64,000 bases of DNA from Bosea sp. NBC_00550 (GTDB lineage: Bacteria > Pseudomonadota > Alphaproteobacteria > Rhizobiales > Beijerinckiaceae): NCBI RefSeq assembly GCF_026020075.1, contig NZ_CP102772.1, positions 1,550,001 through 1,614,000 of the forward strand, written 5' to 3'. Made by a program: the position numbers and the translations under genes. This document shows positions 52,555-61,374 of this stretch, in pieces (position 1 is the stretch's first letter; each line of letters opens with the position of its first letter). The notes beneath the pieces were generated by a model. That model saw nothing but the letters and a program-made list of their open reading frames with translations. It had not been told where the DNA came from and ran no database searches.

Positions 52555-53517
52555 ATGAATGCGAGCGACGTCACCGGCATCAGGAGCGCGGCAGCGATGC
52601 GCGCAGCCTATCCCCCAATCGCCCAGCGGGTCCGGGGTCTCAGCGACAAAGCCATCGCCTGGATCTTCATCGCGCCGACGATGATCCTCCTGCTCGCGAT
52701 CAACCTGTTCCCGCTGATCTGGACGATCCAGCTTTCCTTCACCAATTACCGCGCCAATCGCCCCAATGCACCGCTGCGCAATGTCGGGCTCGATCACTAC
52801 CAGACGATCCTGTCGGATCCGGAAATCTGGCAGCGCATGCAGGCGACGGCGCATTTCGTGTTCTGGACGATCCTGCTGCAGACCGTCATCGGCTTTGCGC
52901 TGGCCTACCTGATCGACCGCAAATTCCGCGGCCATGGCTTCTGGACCACGCTGATCCTGATCCCGATGATGCTGTCGCCGGCCGTGGTCGGCAATTTCTG
53001 GACGTTCCTCTACCAGCCGCAGATCGGCCTGTTCAATTACGTCGTCTCGTTCTTCACGGGGCTTGCGCCGTCCTCCTTCCAGATGCTGGGCGACGTCACC
53101 TTGAGCCCCTGGGCGATCATCATCGTCGATACCTGGATGTGGACGCCCTATGTGATGCTGATCTGCCTGGCCGGCCTGCGCTCGATCCCGGACTACATCT
53201 ACGAGGCAGCCGAGGTCGACCGCGCGAGCAACTGGCGGCAATTCATCTCGATCACGCTGCCGATGTGCCTGCCCTTCATCATGCTGGCCGTGCTCTTCCG
53301 CGGCATCGAGAACTTCAAGATGTTCGACATGGTCAACCTCCTGACCTCGGGCGGGCCGGGCTCGACGACCGAACTCGCCTCGATCACGCTGAAGCGCGCC
53401 GCCTTCGAGGCCTGGCGCACCGGCTATTCCTCCGCCTTCGCGATCATCCTGTTCGTCGCCGTGTTTGGGCTGGCGAACATCTATGTGAAGGCGCTGAACA
53501 AGGTGAAGGCACGATGA
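52555..53517 (+). CDS. ABC transporter permease (MalF-type)
   Basis: A 320-residue CUT1 inner-membrane permease. It has six hydrophobic segments and the EAA loop EAAEVDRASNWRQFISITLPMCLPFI. The N-terminal region KAIAWIFIAPTMILLLAINLFPLIWTIQLSF is typical of MalF-like subunits. The stop overlaps the next start by 4 bp (ATGA). The 94-bp gap after the binding-protein gene could hold a processing or attenuation hairpin, since binding proteins are usually made in excess; none is obvious to me. Confidence 0.92.
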   Translation: MNASDVTGIRSAAAMRAAYPPIAQRVRGLSDKAIAWIFIAPTMILLLAINLFPLIWTIQLSFTNYRANRPNAPLRNVGLDHYQTILSDPEIWQRMQATAHFVFWTILLQTVIGFALAYLIDRKFRGHGFWTTLILIPMMLSPAVVGNFWTFLYQPQIGLFNYVVSFFTGLAPSSFQMLGDVTLSPWAIIIVDTWMWTPYVMLICLAGLRSIPDYIYEAAEVDRASNWRQFISITLPMCLPFIMLAVLFRGIENFKMFDMVNLLTSGGPGSTTELASITLKRAAFEAWRTGYSSAFAIILFVAVFGLANIYVKALNKVKAR

Positions 53518-54482
53518 GCGGCGCGCTCTCCACGGCCCACTCCGTCGTCGCGCCGAGCGGACGCGTCAAGCTGCTGGCCGGTACCATCGTCGTTCTCTAC
53601 GCGCTGGTGGCCATCGTGCCGCTGCTCTGGATCGGCCTGACCAGCATCAAGACGCCGCCGGACTCGATCTCCTACCCGCCCAAGGTCGTGCCCTTCCTGC
53701 ATTTCGAGCCTTCGATCGAAGGCTATTGCAACCTGTTCAACACCCGATCGCGCCAGACGGCGGATTATCTCGCCTCGCTCCCGCCTGCGAATTCCGCCTG
53801 CGAAGAGATCACGCGCTCGCGCAGCATGGTGGTCGTCGGCCCGTCGAATTATGTGCCGCGCTTCGTCAATTCGCTGATCATCGCATTCGGCTCGACGCTG
53901 CTCTCGGTGGGGCTGGGCACCTGCGCGGCCTATGCCTTCTCGCGCTTCAAGGTGCCGCTGAAGGACGACCTGCTGTTCTTCATCCTGTCGACACGGATGA
54001 TGCCGCCGATCGCCGTCGCGATCCCGATCTTCCTGATGTATCGCGAGCTCGGCCTCTCCGACACGCGGCTCGGCATGATCCTGCTCTACACCTCGGTCAA
54101 CGTCTCGCTGGCTGTCTGGCTGCTCAAGGGCTTCATCGACGAGATCCCACGCGAATACGAGGAGGCGGCGATGATCGACGGCTACACACGGCTGCAGGCC
54201 TTCCGCAAGGTCGTGCTGCCGCAGGCCACGACCGGAATCGTCGCGACCGCGATCTTCTGCCTTATCTTCGCCTGGAACGAATATGCCTTCGCCGTGCTGC
54301 TCACCTCGGGCACGGCGCAGACCGCGCCGCCCTTCATCCCGATCATCATCGGCGAGGGCGGGCAGGATTGGCCGGCGGTTGCGGCCGGAACGACGCTGTT
54401 CCTGATCCCGATCCTGGTTTTCACCGTGCTGCTGCGCAAGCACCTCCTGCGCGGTATCACCTTCGGGGCGGTGCGCAAATGA
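53514..54482 (+). CDS. ABC transporter permease (MalG-type)
   Basis: A 322-residue second permease. After the first helix (LLAGTIVVLYALVAIVPLLWIGLTSIK) there is a large periplasmic loop, then the EAA motif EYEEAAMIDGYTRLQAFRKVVLPQATTGI. The periplasmic loop (about 60-120) is longer than in many MalG proteins. Both ends overlap neighbours by 4 bp, so it is tightly coupled to the first permease and the small membrane protein. Confidence 0.92.
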   Translation: MSGALSTAHSVVAPSGRVKLLAGTIVVLYALVAIVPLLWIGLTSIKTPPDSISYPPKVVPFLHFEPSIEGYCNLFNTRSRQTADYLASLPPANSACEEITRSRSMVVVGPSNYVPRFVNSLIIAFGSTLLSVGLGTCAAYAFSRFKVPLKDDLLFFILSTRMMPPIAVAIPIFLMYRELGLSDTRLGMILLYTSVNVSLAVWLLKGFIDEIPREYEEAAMIDGYTRLQAFRKVVLPQATTGIVATAIFCLIFAWNEYAFAVLLTSGTAQTAPPFIPIIIGEGGQDWPAVAAGTTLFLIPILVFTVLLRKHLLRGITFGAVRK

Positions 54483-54703
54483 ACCTGCATGCCAGCCATT
54501 CCCGGCAACCGGGCGGCACGCCTCGATCGCGCTGGCCCAGGGCGCTGCGGCGCGGACCGATGGAGATGCTGGCGACGGTGCTGATCGCGGCCGGCGTGCT
54601 CATGCTGCTGCAGCCCTTCTCGCTGACGCTCTACGGCTATTCCTTCGTAACGACGCTGATCGGCGTCATCATGTTCACCTTCGTCACCAAATTCCCGGAG
54701 TGA
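54479..54703 (+). CDS. Small two-helix membrane protein of the ABC operon
   Basis: A 74-residue protein with a basic N-terminus (HASHSRQPGGTPRSRWPRALRRG) and two hydrophobic segments, MLATVLIAAGVLMLLQPFSL and TLIGVIMFTFVTKF. It overlaps the MalG-type permease by 4 bp and precedes the ATPase by 3 bp. Its position between permeases and ATPases parallels GlpU of the glycerol transporter encoded at the window's right edge, although the sequences are not obviously alike. Probably an accessory subunit of the importer. Confidence 0.78.
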   Translation: MNLHASHSRQPGGTPRSRWPRALRRGPMEMLATVLIAAGVLMLLQPFSLTLYGYSFVTTLIGVIMFTFVTKFPE

Positions 54704-54706
54704 GCC

Positions 54707-55828
54707 ATGGCCGAGATCCGGGTCGATAATCTGGTGAAACGGTTCGGCGCCTTCATGGCGGTGCGCGATACCAGTTTCACGGTCGAGGACGGCGATTTCT
54801 TCTGCCTGCTGGGCCCCTCCGGCTGCGGCAAGACGACGACATTGCGGATGGTTGCGGGGCTGGAGCTGCCATCCTCCGGCAGTATCCAGCTCGATGGTGA
54901 GGACGTCACCTTCAAGCGGGCGCGCGAACGCGACATCGCCATGGTGTTCCAGCTCTTTGCGCTCTACCCGCATATGAACGTGCGCAAGAACATCAGCTTT
55001 CCCTTGGTCTCGATGGGGGTGCCCAGGGACGAGACGAGACGGCGCGTCGAGGAAGCGGCACGCGTGCTGCGCATCGAGCATCTGCTCGACAAATCGATCT
55101 CCGGTCTTTCCGGCGGCGACCGGCAGCGGGTCGCACTCGGACGCGCCATCGTGCGCGAACCGAAGGCCTTCATGATGGACGAGCCGCTGGGCGCGCTTGA
55201 CGCCGAGTTCCGCCATCTGATGTGCGGCGAGCTGCGCGCGCTGCACGATCGGCTGAAGGCGACGACGGTCTATGTCACCCATGACCAGCTCGAAGCGATG
55301 TCGATGGCCGACAAGATCGCGGTGATGAATGACGGCGTGATCGAGCAACTCGGCTCGCCGCAGGAGATCTATGACCGCCCGAATTCGATGTTCGTCGGGG
55401 ATTTCATCGGTTCGCCCGCGATGAATTTCATCCGTTTCGACGGCACGGCCATTGCGGGCTCGACCTCGGTCAGCATCGATGCCGCCTGCGTGACCCTGCC
55501 GGAACTGCGCGAGAGCCACGCACCCGGACCGCTGGCGCTTGGGGTGCGGCCCGAGCAGATCGTCATCGGCGATCCCGGCCGGCAGGGCAGCGCCCTTCCG
55601 GGCGAGATTTTTGGCACCGAATATCTCGGCACGACCCAGATCGTGACGGTCGCCACCCCGCGCGGCAAGCTCAAGGCGCGCTTGCCTGCCCATCTGCCGG
55701 TGGCGGCCGGCGACCGCGTCAGTCTGTCGTTCAGGCCTGAGCGGCTATCGCTGTTCGATGCGGCGACGGGAAAGGCGATCCGCTCCGCCTTGCATGAGGC
55801 CAGCACGACGAGGCGCACCCATGGCTGA
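54707..55828 (+). CDS. ABC transporter ATP-binding protein 1 (UgpC/MsmK class)
   Basis: A 373-residue CUT1 ATPase. Walker A is LLGPSGCGKTTTLRM, the signature is LSGGDRQRVALGRAI, Walker B is AFMMDEPLGALDAEF, and the switch His is in TVYVTHDQLEAMSMAD. The regulatory C-terminal domain (about 240-373) has GVRPEQIVIGDP. Note GGD in place of the common GGQ at the signature. It forms a heterodimer with the following ATPase by position. Confidence 0.92.
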   Translation: MAEIRVDNLVKRFGAFMAVRDTSFTVEDGDFFCLLGPSGCGKTTTLRMVAGLELPSSGSIQLDGEDVTFKRARERDIAMVFQLFALYPHMNVRKNISFPLVSMGVPRDETRRRVEEAARVLRIEHLLDKSISGLSGGDRQRVALGRAIVREPKAFMMDEPLGALDAEFRHLMCGELRALHDRLKATTVYVTHDQLEAMSMADKIAVMNDGVIEQLGSPQEIYDRPNSMFVGDFIGSPAMNFIRFDGTAIAGSTSVSIDAACVTLPELRESHAPGPLALGVRPEQIVIGDPGRQGSALPGEIFGTEYLGTTQIVTVATPRGKLKARLPAHLPVAAGDRVSLSFRPERLSLFDAATGKAIRSALHEASTTRRTHG

Positions 55829-56834
55829 GGTCACGCTGACGCAAGTCTCGAAGCGGTTCGGTGCGGTGCAGGCCGCGAGCGATCTGTCGCTCACCATCGC
55901 CGATGGCGAGTTCGTCGTGCTGCTGGGGCCGACGGGCGCGGGCAAGACAACAGCCTTGCGCCTCATTGCCGGGCTGGAGACCCCGGATGAAGGCCGCATC
56001 TTCATCGGCGGCGTCGATGTCACGGCGCTGCCGCCGGCGGCGCGCGACGTCGCCTTCGTGTTCCAGCAATACTCGCTCTATCCGCATCTGAGCGTATTCG
56101 ACAATCTCGCCTTCCCCTTGCGGTCGCCGACACGGCGTACGCCCGAGGACGAGATCCGGCGCGCGGTCGGCCATGTCGCAAAGCTCCTCAAGATCGAGGA
56201 CAAGCTGCAGAACCGCGCGACGCAGCTCTCCGGCGGCCAGATGCAGCGCGTCGCGATCGGCCGTGCCTTGGTGCGCAGCCCGTCGATCTACCTGATGGAT
56301 GAGCCGCTCTCCTCGCTCGATGCCAAGCTGCGCGCGGAACTGCGCATCGAGCTGAAGCATATCCAGCAGGATCTGGGCGCGACCGTCCTCTACGTCACAC
56401 ATGACCAGACCGAAGCGATGACGCTGGCCTCTCGCATCGGCGTGATCAACCAGGGCCGCCTCGTGCAGATCGGAACGCCGCGCAGCATCTATGAGGACCC
56501 GACCGACATCTATGTCGCCACCCGCCTCGGCAGCCCCGGCATCAACCTGCTGCCGCGCGCCCTCTTCCCCGGTCTGGGGGCGCCGGCCAGCACGACCACG
56601 ATCGGCGTGCGCACCGAGCATCTCGCCATCGCCAAGGCGGGGAATGGCGCGGTGACGGGCAAGGTCAACTGGATCGAGCGGCTCGGCGATCAGAACCACC
56701 TGCATATCGCAGTGAACCAGCATCAGATCGTCAGCCTGGTCGATCCGGATGAAGGCCTGGATGTCAGCGACGAGGTGAGCGTGAGCCTGCTCAAGCCGCT
56801 GTTCTTCGACGCCGACGGCCAGCGGGTGAGGTGA
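55821..56834 (+). CDS. ABC transporter ATP-binding protein 2 (UgpC/MsmK class)
   Basis: A 337-residue ATPase paralogous to the preceding one. Walker A is LLGPTGAGKTTALRL, signature QLSGGQMQRVAIGRAL, Walker B SIYLMDEPLSSLDAKL and switch His TVLYVTHDQTEAMTLAS. A C-terminal TOBE-like domain ends at FFDADGQRVR. It overlaps the first ATPase gene by 8 bp. Two non-identical ATPases with two permeases is the composition also seen in glycerol transporters of the Glp type. Confidence 0.92.
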   Translation: MAEVTLTQVSKRFGAVQAASDLSLTIADGEFVVLLGPTGAGKTTALRLIAGLETPDEGRIFIGGVDVTALPPAARDVAFVFQQYSLYPHLSVFDNLAFPLRSPTRRTPEDEIRRAVGHVAKLLKIEDKLQNRATQLSGGQMQRVAIGRALVRSPSIYLMDEPLSSLDAKLRAELRIELKHIQQDLGATVLYVTHDQTEAMTLASRIGVINQGRLVQIGTPRSIYEDPTDIYVATRLGSPGINLLPRALFPGLGAPASTTTIGVRTEHLAIAKAGNGAVTGKVNWIERLGDQNHLHIAVNQHQIVSLVDPDEGLDVSDEVSVSLLKPLFFDADGQRVR

Positions 56835-56837
56835 ACC

Positions 56838-57440
56838 ATGGACGGCGCGTTGAAGAAGAAGCTGATCCAAGCCATGGCCGCGGCAATCTTGACCCATGCC
56901 GGTGAATTGACGGCGCTCGACCAGGCCATTGGCGACGGCGATCACGGCCTGAACATGAAGCGCGGGTTCGAGGCCGTGCTGGCGGACATGGATCCGATCA
57001 CGGCAAAGCCCTTGCCCGACGCCCTGAAGGCAATCGGCACGACATTGGTGATGAAAGTCGGCGGCGCCTCAGGGCCGCTCTACGGCACGCTATTCATGAC
57101 GCTGGGTAAGGAACTGCCGCCGGAGCCGACGATTACGGAGATGGCGCAGGCACTGGCCGCGGCGATCGAGGCCGTGAAGGCGCGAGGCAAGTCCGATCTC
57201 GGCCAGAAGACCATGCTCGACGTGCTGGCGCCGCTCCAGGCCGCACTCGCTCATGGCGGCGCCGACCTCACGAAGCGCCTTCCCGAGGTCGCCAGGATCG
57301 CGGCTGAGGCAACGGTGCCGCTCAAGGCCATTCGCGGACGCGCCTCGTTTCTGGGAGAGCGTTCGATCGGCCATATGGATCCCGGGGCACGCTCATCGGC
57401 GCTGCTCGCCACCGCAATCTGCCACGCCATCGGAGCCTGA
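56838..57440 (+). CDS. dhaL: Dihydroxyacetone kinase subunit DhaL
   Basis: The ADP-binding subunit of the PTS-dependent dihydroxyacetone kinase, 200 residues. The nucleotide/Mg site is ALDQAIGDGDHGLNMKRGF, followed by GTTLVMKVGGASGPLYGTLF and KTMLDVLAPL. The bound ADP is rephosphorylated by DhaM rather than exchanged. The start is 3 bp after the ATPase stop, so the kinase is co-transcribed with the importer. Confidence 0.95.
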   Translation: MDGALKKKLIQAMAAAILTHAGELTALDQAIGDGDHGLNMKRGFEAVLADMDPITAKPLPDALKAIGTTLVMKVGGASGPLYGTLFMTLGKELPPEPTITEMAQALAAAIEAVKARGKSDLGQKTMLDVLAPLQAALAHGGADLTKRLPEVARIAAEATVPLKAIRGRASFLGERSIGHMDPGARSSALLATAICHAIGA

Positions 57441-57443
57441 AGC

Positions 57444-57842
57444 ATGCCAGCCAGCAAGAATGTCGGCATCGTCATCGTGTCGCACTCGGCCAAGGTCGCC
57501 GAGGGCGCCGTCGACATGGTTCGCCAGATGGTCGGCGACAATGTCCCACTTGCCGCGGCCGGGGGCAATGCCGAAGGCGGCCTGGGCACCGATGTCGCCG
57601 CCATCATGGCGGCGATCGACAAGGCGTGGTCGGAAGCGGGCGTCGCCATCCTGGTCGATCTCGGCGGGGCCGAGACCAATAGCGAGATGGCGGTGGAAAT
57701 GATGCCGGAGGAGCGGCGCGGGCGCATCGTCATCTGTAATGCACCGATTGTGGAAGGCGCCGTGATGGCCGCCACCGAAGCGTCCGGCGGCTCGCCGCTG
57801 GCCGTCGTGCAGGCGACCGCCGAGGAACTCATGTCGGCATGA
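57444..57842 (+). CDS. dhaM: PTS-dependent dihydroxyacetone kinase phosphotransferase subunit DhaM (EIIA domain only)
   Basis: A 132-residue EIIA-mannose-like domain that passes phosphate from HPr to ADP on DhaL. The active-site His is H14 (IVIVSHSAKVAEG). Other blocks: AAGGNAEGGLGTDVAAIMAAI and DLGGAETNSEMAVEM. Unlike the three-domain enterobacterial DhaM, it has only the EIIA domain; HPr and enzyme I follow as separate genes. Three bp separate it from dhaL. Confidence 0.94.
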   Translation: MPASKNVGIVIVSHSAKVAEGAVDMVRQMVGDNVPLAAAGGNAEGGLGTDVAAIMAAIDKAWSEAGVAILVDLGGAETNSEMAVEMMPEERRGRIVICNAPIVEGAVMAATEASGGSPLAVVQATAEELMSA

Positions 57843-57880
57843 ATGACATGTCGGCAAAAGGTAGCGAGAGGAATGCAAGG

Positions 57881-58159
57881 ATGCAGGAGGTGACGGCCAG
57901 CGCCCTGCTCACCAACAAGATCGGGCTTCATGCCCGGCCCTCGGTGAAGCTTACCCAGACCGCCAAGCGCTTCGGCTCCCGTATAGAGGTCGCGACCAGC
58001 GCGGCCGGCCCGTGGACCGATGCCAAGAGCCCGGTGAAGATCATGCGCGTCAAGGCGGCCCAGGGCGAAGTGCTGCATTTCAAGGCCAGCGGCGAAGATG
58101 CTTCCGCCGCGCTCGCTGCGCTCGTCGATATCGTCGCACGCAAGTTCGATGAGGAGTGA
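57881..58159 (+). CDS. HPr-like phosphocarrier protein
   Basis: A 92-residue HPr. The phospho-His is H17 in NKIGLHARPSVKL, and SPVKIMRVKAAQGEVLHFKASGEDA carries the second conserved region with the Ser-46 equivalent in KSPVKIM. The start at 57881 gives the normal HPr length and follows AGAGGA; an in-frame ATG at 57839 overlaps dhaM by 4 bp and would add 14 residues. The gene is dedicated to the Dha relay by position. Confidence 0.9.
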   Translation: MQEVTASALLTNKIGLHARPSVKLTQTAKRFGSRIEVATSAAGPWTDAKSPVKIMRVKAAQGEVLHFKASGEDASAALAALVDIVARKFDEE

Positions 58160-58165
58160 GGCGTG

Positions 58166-59770
58166 ATGGAACGCCGCCTTTCCGGCCTCGCCGCATCGAC
58201 CGGGCTCGCCTTCGGCCCGGTGGTGGCATTTCGCGCAGTCGGCGAGATGCGGCGCGTGAAGGGCCCGGTTGCAAGTGAGCGACAGGCTCTGGCGGACGCC
58301 GTTGCCGCTTCCCTCCAGGCCGTCACGGCATTGGCGGCCAGTCTTCACGGCGAGGCTGCCGATATCGTGGGCTTTCAGGTGGCGCTGCTCGAAGACGACG
58401 CCTTGACCGAGGGCGCCTATGCAGCAATCGAGCGCGGCGTGCCTGCCGACACGGCCTGGCGACAGGCGCTGGCGGAGGAGATCGCGGGATATGAGGCGTC
58501 CGACGACGCCTATTTCCGCGCCCGCGCCACAGATTTGTCTGATATCCGGGACCGGGTTCTGCGCCAGCTTTTCGGCTTGCCCGAATTGACGAATGCGCCG
58601 CCCGGCGCCGTCATCGTGGCGCAGGATCTGCCGCCCTCCGCCTTCCTTGGCATCGATTGGTCGCAAGGCGGCGGCATCGTGCTCGGGGCCGGCAGCCCGA
58701 CCAGCCATGTCGCCATGCTGGCGCGCGGGCGTGGCGTGCCGATGGTGGTCGGCATCGGCTCCGATTGGGAGGCGGTCTCCGGCACGGTCGTCGTCGATGG
58801 CATGGCAGGCCTCGTCCTGACCGGCCCGTCGCGCGCGAGCATCGACGAGGCGCGACGGCGGGCAGACGAACTCGGCCACGGGCGGAGCGAGGCGGAAACC
58901 CGCAAGCGCGAGCCTGCGCTGACCCGCGACGGGACCCCGATTGCCGTGATGGTCAATATCGCGGGGAGCGCCGATGTCGCCGGCTTCCCGGCCGAGGCCT
59001 GCGACGGCATCGGCCTGACCCGCACGGAGTTCCTCGTCGAGCAGGCCTTGCAGGATGAGGCGCGCCAGTTCGAGGCCTATGCCGCGTTGCTGCACTGGGC
59101 TGGCGGTCGGCCGGTAACGATCCGCACGCTCGATGCCGGCGGAGACAAGCCCATCGCCGGCTACACGATCGATGGCGAGACCAATCCCTTTCTTGGCCTG
59201 CGTGGCATCAGGCTGTCCCTGCGCCATGCCGACGTCTTCCGCGTCCAATTGCGGGCGTTGGCCCGGGCGGCGAGCCTGGGCCCGCTCAAGGTCATGCTGC
59301 CTATGGTCACCGCAGCGCAGGAACTGGAACAAACGAGAGTGCTGCTGGACGGCGTTCTGGCGGAACTCGCGGCGGAAGGATTGCCGCATGCAGCGCCTGC
59401 GCTCGGCATCATGGTCGAGGTTCCGGCCGCCGCCATGGCGGTCGCGAGCTTCGACGCCGCCTTTTTCTCGATCGGCTCCAACGATCTGACGCAATACGCG
59501 ACCGCCGCCGCGCGCGATGGATCGGAGGTCGCGGCCTATGCCGACGTCCTGCATCCCGGCGTGCTCGCCATGATAGCCCATGTCGCGCGCCATGGCGCCG
59601 ACCTTGGTCGAGAAGTCAGTCTCTGCGGCGATGCGGGAGGCGATCCGCGCGCCATCGCCGCATTGCTGCGGGCCGGCGTCCGGGCCGTGTCGGTCTCTCC
59701 CGGGCTGTTGGCGATGGCGAAGGAAGCGATCCGGGCGGTCGATCTCTCGCAGCCAGTGACGGACGCATGA
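58166..59770 (+). CDS. PTS enzyme I-like phosphotransferase
   Basis: A 534-residue PEP-protein phosphotransferase. Phospho-His H181 is in LGAGSPTSHVAMLARGRGVP, and the C-terminal PEP domain has FLVEQALQDEARQFEAY, TIRTLDAGGDKPI, FFSIGSNDLTQYATAAARD and Cys487 in LCGDAGGD. The ATG at 58166 follows GAGGAG. It completes an EI-HPr-EIIA relay with the genes upstream, powering DhaKL with PEP. The stop overlaps the next gene (ATGA). Confidence 0.93.
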   Translation: MERRLSGLAASTGLAFGPVVAFRAVGEMRRVKGPVASERQALADAVAASLQAVTALAASLHGEAADIVGFQVALLEDDALTEGAYAAIERGVPADTAWRQALAEEIAGYEASDDAYFRARATDLSDIRDRVLRQLFGLPELTNAPPGAVIVAQDLPPSAFLGIDWSQGGGIVLGAGSPTSHVAMLARGRGVPMVVGIGSDWEAVSGTVVVDGMAGLVLTGPSRASIDEARRRADELGHGRSEAETRKREPALTRDGTPIAVMVNIAGSADVAGFPAEACDGIGLTRTEFLVEQALQDEARQFEAYAALLHWAGGRPVTIRTLDAGGDKPIAGYTIDGETNPFLGLRGIRLSLRHADVFRVQLRALARAASLGPLKVMLPMVTAAQELEQTRVLLDGVLAELAAEGLPHAAPALGIMVEVPAAAMAVASFDAAFFSIGSNDLTQYATAAARDGSEVAAYADVLHPGVLAMIAHVARHGADLGREVSLCGDAGGDPRAIAALLRAGVRAVSVSPGLLAMAKEAIRAVDLSQPVTDA

Positions 59771-60222
59771 CCAGCCCCGAAACCCTCCCGACCGACCCTT
59801 CGCCATTGGCCGCGTACAAGGCGATCCTGCGCGCGATCATCGAGAACCGCCCCTCCGGCACCCGGCAGCGGCTGGCGGAAGCCATCGGCAAGAACCGCAG
59901 CTTCATTTCGCAGATCATCAGCCCCGCCTATGCCACGCCAGTGCCGGTGCAGCATCTGGAGACGATCTTCCATGTCTGCCATTTCGCGCCGCGGGAGCGG
60001 CAGGCCTTCCTGAACGCCTATCGCGCCGCGCATCCGGGGCGCCTGGAGGTGGTCGATGCCGGGCGGCCGATGCGCCGGCTGGTGGTCGAGTTGCCGGATT
60101 TCGGCAGCGCCGACCTGAATGCCCGGGTCGACCATATCGTGCTGGGGGTCGCGCGCGGCCTGGTGTCCCTGATCCCGGCCGCCGCCGACGAAGAAGCCGA
60201 TGCGCAGGGGGAGAGCCTATGA
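59767..60222 (+). CDS. Helix-turn-helix protein embedded in the dha genes
   Basis: A 151-residue protein with an XRE-like helix-turn-helix near the N-terminus (GTRQRLAEAIGKNRSFISQI, about residues 31-50). The C-terminal part (about 70-140) is unassigned, with LVVELPDFGSADLNARVDHIVLGVARGL. It overlaps the enzyme I gene and dhaK by 4 bp each, so it is made in step with them. It may be the local regulator or an adaptor; there is no direct proof. Confidence 0.75.
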   Translation: MTSPETLPTDPSPLAAYKAILRAIIENRPSGTRQRLAEAIGKNRSFISQIISPAYATPVPVQHLETIFHVCHFAPRERQAFLNAYRAAHPGRLEVVDAGRPMRRLVVELPDFGSADLNARVDHIVLGVARGLVSLIPAAADEEADAQGESL

Positions 60223-61205
60223 AGAAACTGATCAACGCGGTCGACAGCATTCTGTCGGAGAGCCTCCAGGGACTCGCCGCCATTCATGGCGATATCCTCA
60301 TGCTCGGCGAAGAGGAAAAGTTCGTTCGACGCAAGGTGCTGAAGCCCGGCAAGGTCGCGCTGATCTCGGGTGGGGGCTCTGGCCATGAACCCTTGCATGC
60401 CGGCTTCGTCGGCACCGGCATGCTCGATGCCGCCTGTCCGGGGCAGGTCTTCACCTCGCCGACGCCGGACCAGATGCTGGCGGCGGTGAACGCCGTCGGC
60501 ACGGCGGCGGGCTCGCTCTTCATCGTCAAGAACTATGAAGGCGACGTGATGAATTTCGAGATGGCGGCCGAGATGGCCGAGAGCCCAGTCGCGACCGTCA
60601 TCACCGACGACGACGTCGCGGTCCCGGCCTCGACCTGGTCCACCGGCCGGCGTGGCGTCGCAGGCACGCTGATCGTCGAGAAGATGGTCGGCGCCGCCGC
60701 CGAGCAGGGCCGCGAGCTCGATGCGCTGAAGTCCCTCGGCGAGGAGGTCAACCGGCGCACCCGCTCGATGGGCGTGGCCCTCACTTCCTGCACCGTGCCC
60801 GCAGCCGGCAAGCCGACCTTCACCCTCAGTGAGGACGAGATAGAGATGGGCGTCGGCATCCACGGGGAACCGGGCCGGCGGCGCGTGAAGCTGACAACTG
60901 CGGACGCTATCGCCGACGAGATGATGGGCGCGATCCTCGACGATCTTTCCCTGAAGAGCGGCGCGCCCTGCCTGCTGCTCGTCAACGGCTTCGGCGGGAC
61001 GCCCGCCATGGAGCTCTATCTGATGGCCAATGCTGCAAGGCGCGTCCTGGCGGGACGCGGTCTCGCCATCGCACGTGGGCTGGTTGGGTCTTACGTCACC
61101 TCTCTGGACATGGCTGGTTGTTCGCTAACCGTGACGGCGCTGGACGACAGCATGATCCAACTCTGGGACGCGCCGGTCCATACGGCTGCGCTACGTTGGG
61201 GGTAA
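60219..61205 (+). CDS. dhaK: Dihydroxyacetone kinase subunit DhaK
   Basis: The substrate-binding subunit, 328 residues, that holds dihydroxyacetone as a hemiaminal on His. The expected site is H215 in GVGIHGEPGRRR. Other blocks are LISGGGSGHEPLHAGFVG, FIVKNYEGDVMNFEMAAE and VNGFGGTPAMELYLMAN. It is the last gene of the operon. Its placement after the helix-turn-helix gene, away from dhaL, is unlike the enterobacterial dhaKLM order. Confidence 0.95.
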   Translation: MKKLINAVDSILSESLQGLAAIHGDILMLGEEEKFVRRKVLKPGKVALISGGGSGHEPLHAGFVGTGMLDAACPGQVFTSPTPDQMLAAVNAVGTAAGSLFIVKNYEGDVMNFEMAAEMAESPVATVITDDDVAVPASTWSTGRRGVAGTLIVEKMVGAAAEQGRELDALKSLGEEVNRRTRSMGVALTSCTVPAAGKPTFTLSEDEIEMGVGIHGEPGRRRVKLTTADAIADEMMGAILDDLSLKSGAPCLLLVNGFGGTPAMELYLMANAARRVLAGRGLAIARGLVGSYVTSLDMAGCSLTVTALDDSMIQLWDAPVHTAALRWG

Positions 61206-61374
61206 GCACCGCAAGCGTTGGGGCGGATCTTGCCTGGAATTTGCCTTCGCCGTTGAGCCGGCGATGCCGCGCTCACCACTGTGTGGGGGCAACGATCCCT
61301 CGGGCTGCGCATGAGATAAAGCCAATAAAGGCCGCTGCTCGTGGTAGGCGCGCCGTTCCTTGCGACTGCCGAAT

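Noticed and set aside
57251..59806. Minus-strand open frame of 851 codons opposite the enzyme I, HPr and dha genes
   Set aside because: Shadow of the coupled plus-strand operon; low-complexity translation without domains.
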